Shown: one piece after another, positions 56,401 through 64,000 of the stretch
Layout of the letters: every line of letters begins with the position of its first letter
Numbering within the stretch: the first letter of the stretch is position 1
Source of the DNA: JARRNE01 sp963824085
GTDB lineage: Bacteria > Pseudomonadota > Gammaproteobacteria > Chromatiales > Chromatiaceae
Direction: 5' to 3'
Assembly: GCA_963824085.1 (NCBI GenBank)
Contig: CAWGNT010000015.1
Span: 558,001-622,000 of the forward strand
Length of the DNA: 64,000 nt
Made by a program: the position numbers and the translations under genes
Notes under the pieces: model-generated
Seen by the model: only the letters and a program-made list of their open reading frames with translations
What the model was told of the DNA's origin: nothing
The model's database searches: none

Positions 56401-57567
56401 GTGGCTGAGATTGTCCTAGACGGAATCAGCAAGCGCTTCCCGGACGGCACCGAGGCTGTAGGGCGCATCGATCTCGCCATCGGCGACGGCGAGCTCTTCA
56501 TCTTGGTCGGCCCCTCCGGCTGCGGTAAGTCAACCCTCCTCAACATGATCGTCGGCTTGGAGCAGCCAAACACCGGCGAGGTTCGGGTGGACGGAAGACC
56601 GGTTACCCATCTCGATCCCAAGGATCGGAACATGGCCATGGTCTTTCAGAGCTACGCCATCTATCCACACATGACCGTGCGGGAAAACATGGCGTTTCCG
56701 CTCAAGCTCGCCAAGGTGAGGAAAAGCGAGATCGCCGATCGAGTGCAGCGCGCAGCCGAGGTCCTGGCGCTGACCGAGCTCCTCGACCGCAAGCCCGCCG
56801 CACTCTCGGGCGGTCAGCGGCAACGTGTGGCGATGGGCCGAGCCATCGTGCGCCAACCCGCCGCATTCTTGCTGGACGAGCCTTTGTCAAACCTGGACGC
56901 CAAGCTGCGTGTCCAGATGCGAACCGAGCTCGCCAGGCTGCAGAAGCGGCTCGGGACCACTACCGTCTATGTCACCCACGACCAGACCGAGGCCATGACC
57001 TTGGGCGACCGAGTCGCGGTACTACGCAAGGGCCGCCTGCAGCAGGTTGGAACACCGCGGGCGCTCTATGAGCAGCCTGCCAACCTGTTTGTCGCGGGGT
57101 TCATCGGTTCCCCAGCCATGAACTTCCTACCCGCGCTGGCCGAGGACGGCCGGCTTATCCTCCCCATGGTCGAGCTCCCCCTGCCCACGCTCCTCCGCCG
57201 TCGCCTCCCCGAGGACCGACTCGTCTGCATCGCGGGCGTGCGACCCGAGCACTTTCACGCCGTCGACCTTGCAGACCCCGACGAGCGATCGACCCCCGCG
57301 TTTACTGCAACCGTCGAGGTGGTGGAATGGATGGGGGCCGACCTTTATGTTCACTTCGAGGTCTCTACCGATCAAGGCGATCGGCTGAGGACTCTGCCCG
57401 AGGACCTGGATCTCGCCACCCACAGCAATGGCAAGCTGCGTCTCGTCGCGCGGGTAAACGGCGCGAGCCGCGCGGCGCAGGGCGAGCCAATGGGCCTCCG
57501 TATCAACCCGGACAAGATCGCCCTGTTTGACGCCCAGACCGGCCAGCGGATCAGCGGACAAGACTAG
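56401..57567 (+). CDS. MalK/UgpC-type ABC transporter ATPase without adjacent permease
   Basis: A 388-residue ATPase: Walker A GPSGCGKSTLLNM, Q-loop in MVFQSYAIYPHMTV, signature LSGGQRQRVAMGRA, Walker B AFLLDEPLSNLDAKL, H-loop THDQTEAMTLGD, then a C-terminal TOBE-like regulatory domain. This is the class that energises carbohydrate or glycerol-phosphate importers and can be shared between them. No permease or binding-protein gene is next to it. The start is GTG at 56401. Confidence 0.9.
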   Translation: MAEIVLDGISKRFPDGTEAVGRIDLAIGDGELFILVGPSGCGKSTLLNMIVGLEQPNTGEVRVDGRPVTHLDPKDRNMAMVFQSYAIYPHMTVRENMAFPLKLAKVRKSEIADRVQRAAEVLALTELLDRKPAALSGGQRQRVAMGRAIVRQPAAFLLDEPLSNLDAKLRVQMRTELARLQKRLGTTTVYVTHDQTEAMTLGDRVAVLRKGRLQQVGTPRALYEQPANLFVAGFIGSPAMNFLPALAEDGRLILPMVELPLPTLLRRRLPEDRLVCIAGVRPEHFHAVDLADPDERSTPAFTATVEVVEWMGADLYVHFEVSTDQGDRLRTLPEDLDLATHSNGKLRLVARVNGASRAAQGEPMGLRINPDKIALFDAQTGQRISGQD

Positions 57568-57866
57568 CAACGACATCGGCCGCGGGGTCGCCATTGGTAC
57601 ACCTGATCGCCCGCCGCTACCCCTGAGCCTCCACTCTACCCAGGCCGCCCAGCGGCTGGGCCGATCGGCAGTGGGATCAACTTCACATACGCGGGCGTCC
57701 CACGTCACTATGCTCTAGTCGAAGCCAATCAACCGGATACGCCTACCCGGGATTCAATGGCGCACCCGGGCCGTCAAAGACGCCTATCCCGTGCCGTCTC
57801 CTCGGAACGGAGACCCCTCCGCATTGAATGCCCCATGAAGTGCAACGACCCGGTGGAGGTTCATCC
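57568..57866. other. Gene-free stretch before the DUF1631 gene
   Basis: About 300 bases with no convincing gene, terminator or promoter; only the GGAGG ribosome site at its end is clear. Confidence 0.5.
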
Positions 57867-60194
57867 GTGACCGAGACCGTCTACAGCAATGTTCTTCCAT
57901 TCGACAGTCGCCGTCACTCGGGCGATCCCGAGCCGACGGCGTCCAGTCTCGCCCTCGTAAACCGCTGCAAGGATCGCTTGCTGAGCGGAATCGCGACCGC
58001 TTTCGACGAAGGACTCGCGGAATCCCAAGACCATCTCTTCGAGATGGCCGATCGGGCCAGCAGCCTCGACATGCAGAACCTCTACTTTGCGGCACACAAT
58101 ACGTTGCGAAAGAGAGGGCAGGAGCTGCTCAGAGAGTTCCAAACCCAGTTCACGAGCGCCTTCGACCGGGCAGTTGACACGCGAGACAGGCCGTCACAAA
58201 CGGTCGCTTTGGGCGAAGCGGACGAGCTTCGCCTCGTCGACGAAGACGATTTCGAGCGCGACCTCGCGATAAGCAAACTCTCGGCTCGGGCCTCCTACAA
58301 CTGCGCCCACCAACTGACGGCACTGGAACGGCGCATCGCCGATCTCCTCGGAATCCGTCAGCTTGATCATGACGACAATCCGCTGGGACCGAAGGCCATC
58401 TTCAATGCGTTTCTGCGGTCGGTCCTCGAACTTGAGGTCGGTGATCAGATTGCAGTCGCGCTGCTGCAGGAATTCGACCGTCAAGTCGGAGAACGATTGC
58501 CAAATCTGTATCAGGCGCTGAATCGCCTGCTGGTGGATAACAACGTCTTGCCCGAGCTGCCCCACGGTCCAGGCGAGCGTATCCCCCACGGCGCGCAGAC
58601 GGCAGGAGGAACGCCGCCGGCCGCTGGCGCTGGAGCCCCTGCGTCTTACGGTGAGCCGCCCGCCCCTAGCGGCTCTCCCGGCATCGTCCAGCCGTCCAGT
58701 CCCAACGACTTCTTCCTCCAGCTAGCGCGCGGCCTGCAGGCGTTTCAATCGACGGTGCCATCGCAAATGCCCATTGCTCCGGCAAGCATGCAGCCGGCGT
58801 CGCCGAGTGTTGCCACGCAGCTGCTCGGCGCCTTGACGAACCTTCAACGCGGCGGCTTCAACCCCCAAAGCCCAACCGGCGCATACGGCGGACAGCTCCA
58901 GTCCGGTGGCCACGGCGTTCTGCGTCAAATCCACGCGACGCCAATCGCCAACCTGGCGGGGCCGGCCGATGGGGTCACGATCGATATCGTCGCGACCCTG
59001 TTCGACCTCATCTTCAGCGATCACCAGCTCCCGGACGCCCTGCGGGCACAGATCGCCCGATTGCAGATTCCAGCTCTCAAGGTCGCTTTGATCGACAAGA
59101 GCTTCTTCTCCAACAAACGGCACCCCGCACGCAAGCTCCTGGACGCGATCGCGAGCTCGGCCATCGGCCGGAGCGAGGATGAGATGCCTCGCCTCGTCGC
59201 AGAGATCGAGGCAATCATCGACGCGGTGGTGGAGGGGTTCGAAAGCGATATCGGGTTGTTCGCCGAGCAGCTCGAGCGCCTCGAGACGTTCCTCGCACAG
59301 GAACACGAGCAGGCCCAGACTCACGCCATCCAGTTGGTCGAAGGGCTAGAACGGCGCGACAGAATCGAACGCGCCCGGACCGTCGTCTCGGATCAAATCG
59401 ACCGCCGCATCAAGGGCAGGGACTTGCCTGCACTCGTTTGCGACTTCCTCAGCAAGCTGTGGCGTCTGTTCCTGATTCGGGTGTTCGTGGACAAGGGGAA
59501 GGAGAGCGCGAGCTGGCGCGGTGCTCTCCAGACAATGGACGACCTCGTATGGAGCGTATCACCCAAGCATCACAGCAAAGAACGCCAACGGCTGCTCACG
59601 ATGCTCCCGGATCTGCTGCAGCGGCTTCGCGTCGGACTCGAGGGTCTGGTGATCGCCAAGGGAGACCGAGACGAGTTCTTCCGTGAGCTGGTCCGCCTCC
59701 ATATGGCAGCGATGCGCGCCGATCTGCCGCAAACGGGACCAGGCGCACCTGAGGCCAACACCGGGCTGGTCCTGTCCGCCGCACCCGCGGAAGCGACTGA
59801 GTGCGAAGCCCCGGCCAAGAACGAGCCCGATTCAGTGGCAGCCGAAGCGGCGGACAAGTCGAGCCCCACGCCGGCCCAGCCGGCCCCTGCCGAAACCGGC
59901 GACAAGTACCTGCAAGCGGCCCGGGAGCTTGACCTGGGTGCCTGGGTTGAATTCACCAGCGAAAGGGGTATCCGCCGAACCCTGCGGCTGACCTGGATCA
60001 GCGGCTTCAAAACGATCTACCTGTTCGCCGGTCGCCAGGGGGACGATCCACTGTCGCTTCCCACCGGCCGTCTCGCGCAGCGACTGCGAGAGGGCTCCGC
60101 GCGCATCTTGAGCGGCGACCGCCTTACCGAGCGAGCGGTCAACCGCCTGTTGGACGCCACCAAGAACGAGCTGGCCGACGCCGAGCAGAGCTGA
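57867..60194 (+). CDS. DUF1631 family protein
   Basis: A product of about 775 residues. The family has no settled function. Visible parts: a helical N-terminal region, a Pro/Gly/Ala-rich linker (about 240-350), a second helical region (DIVATLFDLIFSDHQLPDALRAQIARLQIPALKVAL, the most conserved DUF1631 block) and a charged linker before a C-terminal beta-rich segment WVEFTSERGIRRTLRLTWIS with YLFAGRQG, which may be PilZ-like. If so, cyclic-di-GMP binding is possible but unproven. GGAGG eight bases before GTG 57867 favours that start over ATG 57828. Confidence 0.85.
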   Translation: MTETVYSNVLPFDSRRHSGDPEPTASSLALVNRCKDRLLSGIATAFDEGLAESQDHLFEMADRASSLDMQNLYFAAHNTLRKRGQELLREFQTQFTSAFDRAVDTRDRPSQTVALGEADELRLVDEDDFERDLAISKLSARASYNCAHQLTALERRIADLLGIRQLDHDDNPLGPKAIFNAFLRSVLELEVGDQIAVALLQEFDRQVGERLPNLYQALNRLLVDNNVLPELPHGPGERIPHGAQTAGGTPPAAGAGAPASYGEPPAPSGSPGIVQPSSPNDFFLQLARGLQAFQSTVPSQMPIAPASMQPASPSVATQLLGALTNLQRGGFNPQSPTGAYGGQLQSGGHGVLRQIHATPIANLAGPADGVTIDIVATLFDLIFSDHQLPDALRAQIARLQIPALKVALIDKSFFSNKRHPARKLLDAIASSAIGRSEDEMPRLVAEIEAIIDAVVEGFESDIGLFAEQLERLETFLAQEHEQAQTHAIQLVEGLERRDRIERARTVVSDQIDRRIKGRDLPALVCDFLSKLWRLFLIRVFVDKGKESASWRGALQTMDDLVWSVSPKHHSKERQRLLTMLPDLLQRLRVGLEGLVIAKGDRDEFFRELVRLHMAAMRADLPQTGPGAPEANTGLVLSAAPAEATECEAPAKNEPDSVAAEAADKSSPTPAQPAPAETGDKYLQAARELDLGAWVEFTSERGIRRTLRLTWISGFKTIYLFAGRQGDDPLSLPTGRLAQRLREGSARILSGDRLTERAVNRLLDATKNELADAEQS

Positions 60195-60290
60195 ACGCGA
60201 CGAGCAGGCGGTTGACGGCTTCGCGCCCCACGAAGCGCTCGTAATCATCGACCGGGGTTGTCCAGCGCGAGTGGCTCGTACCGGCTCCGC

Positions 60291-61289
60291 CTAGCTCTTC
60301 CCAGGGTCAAGCGCCGCGCGCAGCTTCGCCGCGGCCGTCTCCGGGGTCTCGACATTGACCACGATGCGGGAGCCGAGCTCGAAACCCGCCGGTGTGGTGA
60401 TGCGGGGAAGTATGTCGATATACCAGTGATTTGCCGCGGCGTGCACCTGATCAACGGGGGGCGTGAAGATCACCAGGTTGTAGTCGGGGTCATCGAGGTC
60501 CCGGTGAAATGCGCCTAACAGACGCGTCAGATGGACAGCCAAGTCGTCGAGCTCGGCCGGGTCTACGTCAGCAAACTGTGGACAATGCCGAAGGGGCACC
60601 ACCTGGACGTGGTAGGGGGCGCGCGACGCGTAGGGGGCAAGTGCAACGAAACGGTCGGTGCGCAAAACCATGCGGCTTGCGGCTTGTTGCTCCTCGGCGA
60701 TTACGGTGCACAGGCCACAGCAGCCGGTGCGATCGAAGAAGGCCACCTCCGCCGCCATCCGGTGGCGCACGTCGGGCGACACCACGGGCGTGGAAACCAC
60801 TTGAGAGTGCGGGTGGGCAAGGCTCGTCCCCGCCCGCGGACCGTGGTTTCGAAACAGCACTACCTGCCGTACCGGACCGCGTGCCCGTGCATGGGCGTGG
60901 AAGCGGCGCAAGTACATCTCGAGGACCTGCCGCACCTGCGCCACCGGCATGGTGCCCATGGTAGCGTTATGGTCGCGGGTCTCAACGATCACCTCGTGCC
61001 TGCCGTAGCCGACAAACCGTCTCCAACCCTCCGGCAAGACTTCGTATCCATCGTTCGGAAAGGAGGACGGAACCAGGACCGGGAACTTGTTCGCGACAGC
61101 GCGGACACTCCAGCGTCCATCCAACCCTGTAAGCGTATCGATGGACTTGGCACTAAGGGTCTCGTTGTCCGGGCAGAAGGGGCAGCGATGCGCCTCGTGC
61201 TCAGGTCCCATATCGTGGGGACGCTTGGCGCGCTCAGGAGTGACAACGACCCAATCATGCGTTATTGGATCCTGACGCAGCTCTGACAT
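60291..61289 (-). CDS. galT: Galactose-1-phosphate uridylyltransferase GalT
   Basis: Leloir-pathway enzyme exchanging UDP between glucose-1-P and galactose-1-P. The 332-residue protein has the zinc site CPFCPDN, the catalytic HPHSQV motif and a second His block VPLRHCPQFAD. ADP-glucose or related uridylyl/adenylyl transferases of the same family are possible. It stands alone, divergent from the DUF72 gene. Confidence 0.9.
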   Translation of the reverse strand: MSELRQDPITHDWVVVTPERAKRPHDMGPEHEAHRCPFCPDNETLSAKSIDTLTGLDGRWSVRAVANKFPVLVPSSFPNDGYEVLPEGWRRFVGYGRHEVIVETRDHNATMGTMPVAQVRQVLEMYLRRFHAHARARGPVRQVVLFRNHGPRAGTSLAHPHSQVVSTPVVSPDVRHRMAAEVAFFDRTGCCGLCTVIAEEQQAASRMVLRTDRFVALAPYASRAPYHVQVVPLRHCPQFADVDPAELDDLAVHLTRLLGAFHRDLDDPDYNLVIFTPPVDQVHAAANHWYIDILPRITTPAGFELGSRIVVNVETPETAAAKLRAALDPGKS

Positions 61290-61536
61290 CTTGCCTATCC
61301 CTCCCGGGGGCCGCCGCTCATCGCTTGCCGTAACCCAACGACAGAGGCGGGATGCAATTCGTACCCAAGCCCTGATCCCCGCGCGCGCTCAGACGTTCGC
61401 AAGAAGACCCGCCAGCTGGGCCGTGACTATCCTTAAGATCAGGTTGGGCGAGAGGCAACGCAAGGGATGTCCCGCTCTCGCAGCGACTGGTACTGCGATC
61501 CTCCGGAGTCTCTACCCAGGTCTCGGTAGCTCTTGC

Positions 61537-62274
61537 ATGAAACCTTCGCCCGAGCTCTTCATCGGCACTTCCGGCTGGTCTTACGACCATTGGAGGGGGC
61601 CGTTTTATCCACGCGACCTCCCCCATGAGCGTCGTCTGGCGCACTACGTCCGGTGCCTGAACAGCACCGAGATCAACAATTCCTTTTACCATCTCCCGTC
61701 GAAAAAGGCGTTGGAGGTTTGGAGGAATGCGGCGCCCCGGGGGTTCGTTTTCGCGGCGAAGGCGAGCCGCTACATCACCCACATGAAAAAGCTCAAAGAT
61801 CCCGCGGTCGGAGTAGCGCGTTTCCTCGAGCGCATGAGTATTCTGCGCGAGGAGCTGGGACCCATCCTGTTCCAGCTGCCGCCGCATTGGCGATTCAACG
61901 GGGATCGGCTGCAGGCCTTCCTCACCTGCCTGAGCCACGATTTCCGTTATGCGTTCGAGCTCAGGGACAAAACCTGGCTAAACGACCAGGCGTACGAGCT
62001 CTTGAGCCGCCATGAGGCCGCCTTCTGCATCTACGAGCTCGACGGATTTGTTTCTCCCAAGGAAATCACCACAGACTTCGTCTACATTCGCCTCCATGGC
62101 CCGGCCGGCCCCTATCAGGGAAGCTACGCCACGCAGACTCTAACCGGTTGGGCAGGGGCGATTTCGACCTGGCAGAAGCAAGGGCTGACCGTGTATTGTT
62201 ACTTCGACAATGACCAGGCAGGGTACGCCGTGCGCAATGCCATCGAGCTGCGCGATATGCTGCAGAGGGGGTGA
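61537..62274 (+). CDS. DUF72 family protein
   Basis: A 245-residue TIM-barrel protein of the YecE/DUF72 family: FIGTSGWSYDHWRGPFYP, NSTEINNSFYHLPSKKALEVWR, FVFAAKASRYITHMKKL, FQLPPHWRFN and the end YCYFDNDQAGYAVRNA. Function unknown. ATG 61537 gives the standard N-terminus; the open frame upstream to 61291 is not family-like. Confidence 0.9.
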   Translation: MKPSPELFIGTSGWSYDHWRGPFYPRDLPHERRLAHYVRCLNSTEINNSFYHLPSKKALEVWRNAAPRGFVFAAKASRYITHMKKLKDPAVGVARFLERMSILREELGPILFQLPPHWRFNGDRLQAFLTCLSHDFRYAFELRDKTWLNDQAYELLSRHEAAFCIYELDGFVSPKEITTDFVYIRLHGPAGPYQGSYATQTLTGWAGAISTWQKQGLTVYCYFDNDQAGYAVRNAIELRDMLQRG

Positions 62275-62599
62275 TTGGCGAGCGCTCCGGGCATCGCCTT
62301 GGCCAGCGCGTGCACGTCCCGTACGCGCGCAGAAGGCCAAAAAGACCCCCCGAAACGTAGAGAGCACTGCCGCCAATCATCTAGGCGATTGGCGTCGTGC
62401 CTTCGCTATGGCTGAAGGCAACGGGTCGGGTGCGGGGCGGCGGAACCCTCGGCGCCAGGGAGGGCGTCGTGTATTCGCCCTGAAGGCTTGACGGAAGCCC
62501 TCTGGCTGTCGCCCCCCGGTGAACCCAATCCGGCCCGTCGCGTCGCGAAGCGAAAAGACCGAGTTAGTCGGACATGAATGGACTACAGGAGCAAGCACC
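62275..62599. other. Gene-free region with two tandem inverted repeats before the GH13 gene
   Basis: About 325 bases with no protein-like frame. It contains two neighbouring inverted repeats: 62371-62378 with 62387-62394 (8 pairs) and 62398-62404 with 62414-62420 (7 pairs). They could be operators or hairpins in a leader. The ribosome site AGGAGCAAG is at the end. Confidence 0.45.
62371..62420. repeat. Two adjacent inverted repeats
   Basis: Arms CGCCAATC/GATTGGCG around 8 bases, then TGCCTTC/GAAGGCA around 9 bases, separated by three bases and with no T-tract. Confidence 0.5.
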
Positions 62600-63895
62600 A
62601 TGGATCAAGGACCCCGAATCTACAACCTCTTCCCATTGCTCGTTGGTACCGTTGAGGACTGGAAGACCAAGCTCCCGGCCATCGCGGGCATGGGTTTCAA
62701 CTGGGTCTTCCTCAACCCGTTCCATGAGACGGGCTCTTCGGGAAGTCTTTACGCGGTGCGGGATTACTACCGCCTCGATTCCCGCTTTCAAGCGGCAAAA
62801 CGGGGCGATGCGGACAAGCTTCTGAAGGGATTCCTGGATGCAGCCGAACGGGCTGGGCTGGCGGTCATGATGGACCTGGTCATCAACCACACGGCGAAAG
62901 ACTCCGATCTGGTGGCTGAGCACCCCGCGTGGTACGCGCACGACGCGGACGGAGCGGTCCGCGCCCCCTTCGCCGTCAACCCGGATGACCCGGACGACGT
63001 CACAGTCTGGGGGGACCTTGCCGAGATCGATTACAGCGACCGCCCGGAACGTGCGCAGGTCCTCGCCTATTGGAACGACGTTGTCGCTCACTATGGCCAG
63101 CTCGGCTTCCGCGGCTTTCGTTGCGACGCTGCCTACCAGGTGCCCGGCGAGGTATGGAGCGAGCTCATTGCGACGGCCCGAGACGCGGCTCCCAATGCTG
63201 AATTCTTCGCCGAAACCCTGGGGGCGCAAGCCGACCAGATCGAGCAGCTGCGTTCGGCGGGATTCGACTACATCTTCAACAGTGCCAAATGGTGGGACTT
63301 TCGGGCGGACTGGTTGCTTGACCAATACGAGCAGTTTCGCCACCTAGCTCCTTCCATTGCCTTCCCCGAGAGCCACGACACCGCCCGCGTCGCCGCAGCG
63401 TCGGGTGGCGAGGAAAGAGAGTCGCGTTTCTGGTACCTCTTCGCCGCCGTCTTCTCCACCGGGGTGATGATGCCTATCGGCTACGAATTCGGCTTTCGGC
63501 GCCCGCTGCACGTGGTCAAGACCCGCCCCGATGACTGGGAACAGGCCGCTTTTGACTTGCAGCCTTTCGTGGCCGCCGTGAACGAGATGAAGGCGCACAC
63601 GCCAGTATTGAACGAGGAAGGCCCCCAGGAGCGGTTCACGGATGAGGACGCGACCGCGGTGGGGCTCCTGCGTCGCTCCGACACCTCCGCACAGCGTACG
63701 GCAGTACTCATCAATCCGGACCCTGACGAGGAGACCCGGTTCGCCTTGGACGAGCTCGCGGCGACAATGGGGGCGGAGACGAACGGTATCATCGAGATTA
63801 CGCCACTGCGCCAAAAAGCCGCTCCGGACGAAGAGGGCTCAATCAAACTCCAGCCGCGTGAGATCCGGGTATACCTGGCGGAGGAGCACACGTGA
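62600..63895 (+). CDS. GH13 alpha-amylase-family glycosidase/transglycosylase
   Basis: A 431-residue catalytic barrel with all three acidic residues in place: nucleophile Asp in GFRCDAA near residue 172, acid/base Glu in FAETLG near 203, and SHDTAR near 257. It starts directly with the barrel and lacks a carbohydrate-binding N-domain, so it is shorter than most amylases or GlgE. No signal peptide, so it acts in the cytoplasm on glycogen-like or sugar-phosphate substrates. The stop overlaps the next gene (GTGA). AGGAGCAAG precedes the ATG. Confidence 0.9.
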   Translation: MDQGPRIYNLFPLLVGTVEDWKTKLPAIAGMGFNWVFLNPFHETGSSGSLYAVRDYYRLDSRFQAAKRGDADKLLKGFLDAAERAGLAVMMDLVINHTAKDSDLVAEHPAWYAHDADGAVRAPFAVNPDDPDDVTVWGDLAEIDYSDRPERAQVLAYWNDVVAHYGQLGFRGFRCDAAYQVPGEVWSELIATARDAAPNAEFFAETLGAQADQIEQLRSAGFDYIFNSAKWWDFRADWLLDQYEQFRHLAPSIAFPESHDTARVAAASGGEERESRFWYLFAAVFSTGVMMPIGYEFGFRRPLHVVKTRPDDWEQAAFDLQPFVAAVNEMKAHTPVLNEEGPQERFTDEDATAVGLLRRSDTSAQRTAVLINPDPDEETRFALDELAATMGAETNGIIEITPLRQKAAPDEEGSIKLQPREIRVYLAEEHT

Positions 63896-64000
63896 CACAA
63901 GACAACCCTAAGACTAACCGTGCGTCCCAGAGTGCAGGCCCCGCGGCGACAGGGGGCCTACGCATCGGCAGGGTCGCGGGAGTAGAGATCCGACTCGACT
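63892..64000 (+). CDS. Site-2 protease-like membrane metalloprotease (M50), 3' end outside window
   Basis: Only about 36 codons are in the window. After a polar start (TQDNPKTNRASQSAGPAA) comes GGLRIGRVAGVEIRLD, the typical opening of bacterial site-2 proteases of the SpoIVFB/Rip3 type, before the first membrane helix. The catalytic HExxH lies beyond the edge. The GTG overlaps the GH13 stop by four bases. Confidence 0.6.
   Translation, partial: MTQDNPKTNRASQSAGPAATGGLRIGRVAGVEIRLD

Overview
This GC-rich window is a piece of bacterial chromosome, most like a gammaproteobacterium. Gene order is the best evidence. The uvrY-uvrC-pgsA-tRNA-Gly(GCC) run, the ftsK-lolA-rarA-serS run, trxB near aat and infA, clpA-clpS-cspD, and icd beside mnmA-hflD-purB all match blocks known from Escherichia coli. 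A complete run of menaquinone genes, an MfnB-like methanofuran-type enzyme, a DUF1631 protein and an AmmeMemoRadiSam cluster point to an environmental, metabolically versatile lineage, possibly sulfur-oxidising or Chromatiales-like. That last placement is inference. There are no rRNA genes, insertion sequences, phage genes or CRISPR arrays. Two tRNAs are present.

Layout. Bases 1-9,171: 3' part of an MfnB-like gene, then menF-menD-menB-menA-menC-menI on the plus strand, facing menE, which overlaps a short degenerate heme-oxygenase-like gene. Bases 9,400-14,900: a small membrane-anchored protein, tRNA-Gly, pgsA, uvrC, uvrY, tRNA-Ser, a BI-1/YccA protein and a 61-residue membrane peptide. Bases 15,000-22,750, all minus: serS, DUF190, crcB, rarA, lolA, ftsK, ald. 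Bases 22,900-30,300: trxB, a FemAB-like protein, aat, bpt, infA, then clpA and clpS on the minus strand and a cspD-like gene. Aat, Bpt, ClpS and ClpA together form an N-degron pathway locus. Bases 30,385-37,780: icd, then mnmA-hflD-acnA-purB. Bases 37,888-39,858: an OmpA-type protein, a GNAT acetyltransferase and an unknown protein.

Bases 39,914-46,690 hold the most unusual locus. It is a tightly overlapping five-gene operon with a 1,234-residue membrane fusion (transport-like helices, a degenerate spermidine-synthase-like domain, an FMN-binding domain and a NosR/NapH-like iron-sulfur domain), a small membrane protein, a radical SAM enzyme of the AmmeMemoRadiSam type, a 61-residue twin-arginine signal protein and an exported Memo-AMMECR1 fusion. 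The domains suggest electrons delivered through the membrane to an exported redox process, but the substrate is unknown.

Bases 46,992-64,000: MaoC-like hydratase, NUDIX hydrolase, YceH, CorA, FIST-domain protein, parE, xseB-ispA-folE2, a Tyr/Pro/Gly-rich lipoprotein, an orphan MalK-type ABC ATPase, DUF1631, galT, DUF72, a GH13 enzyme and the start of a site-2 protease cut by the window edge.
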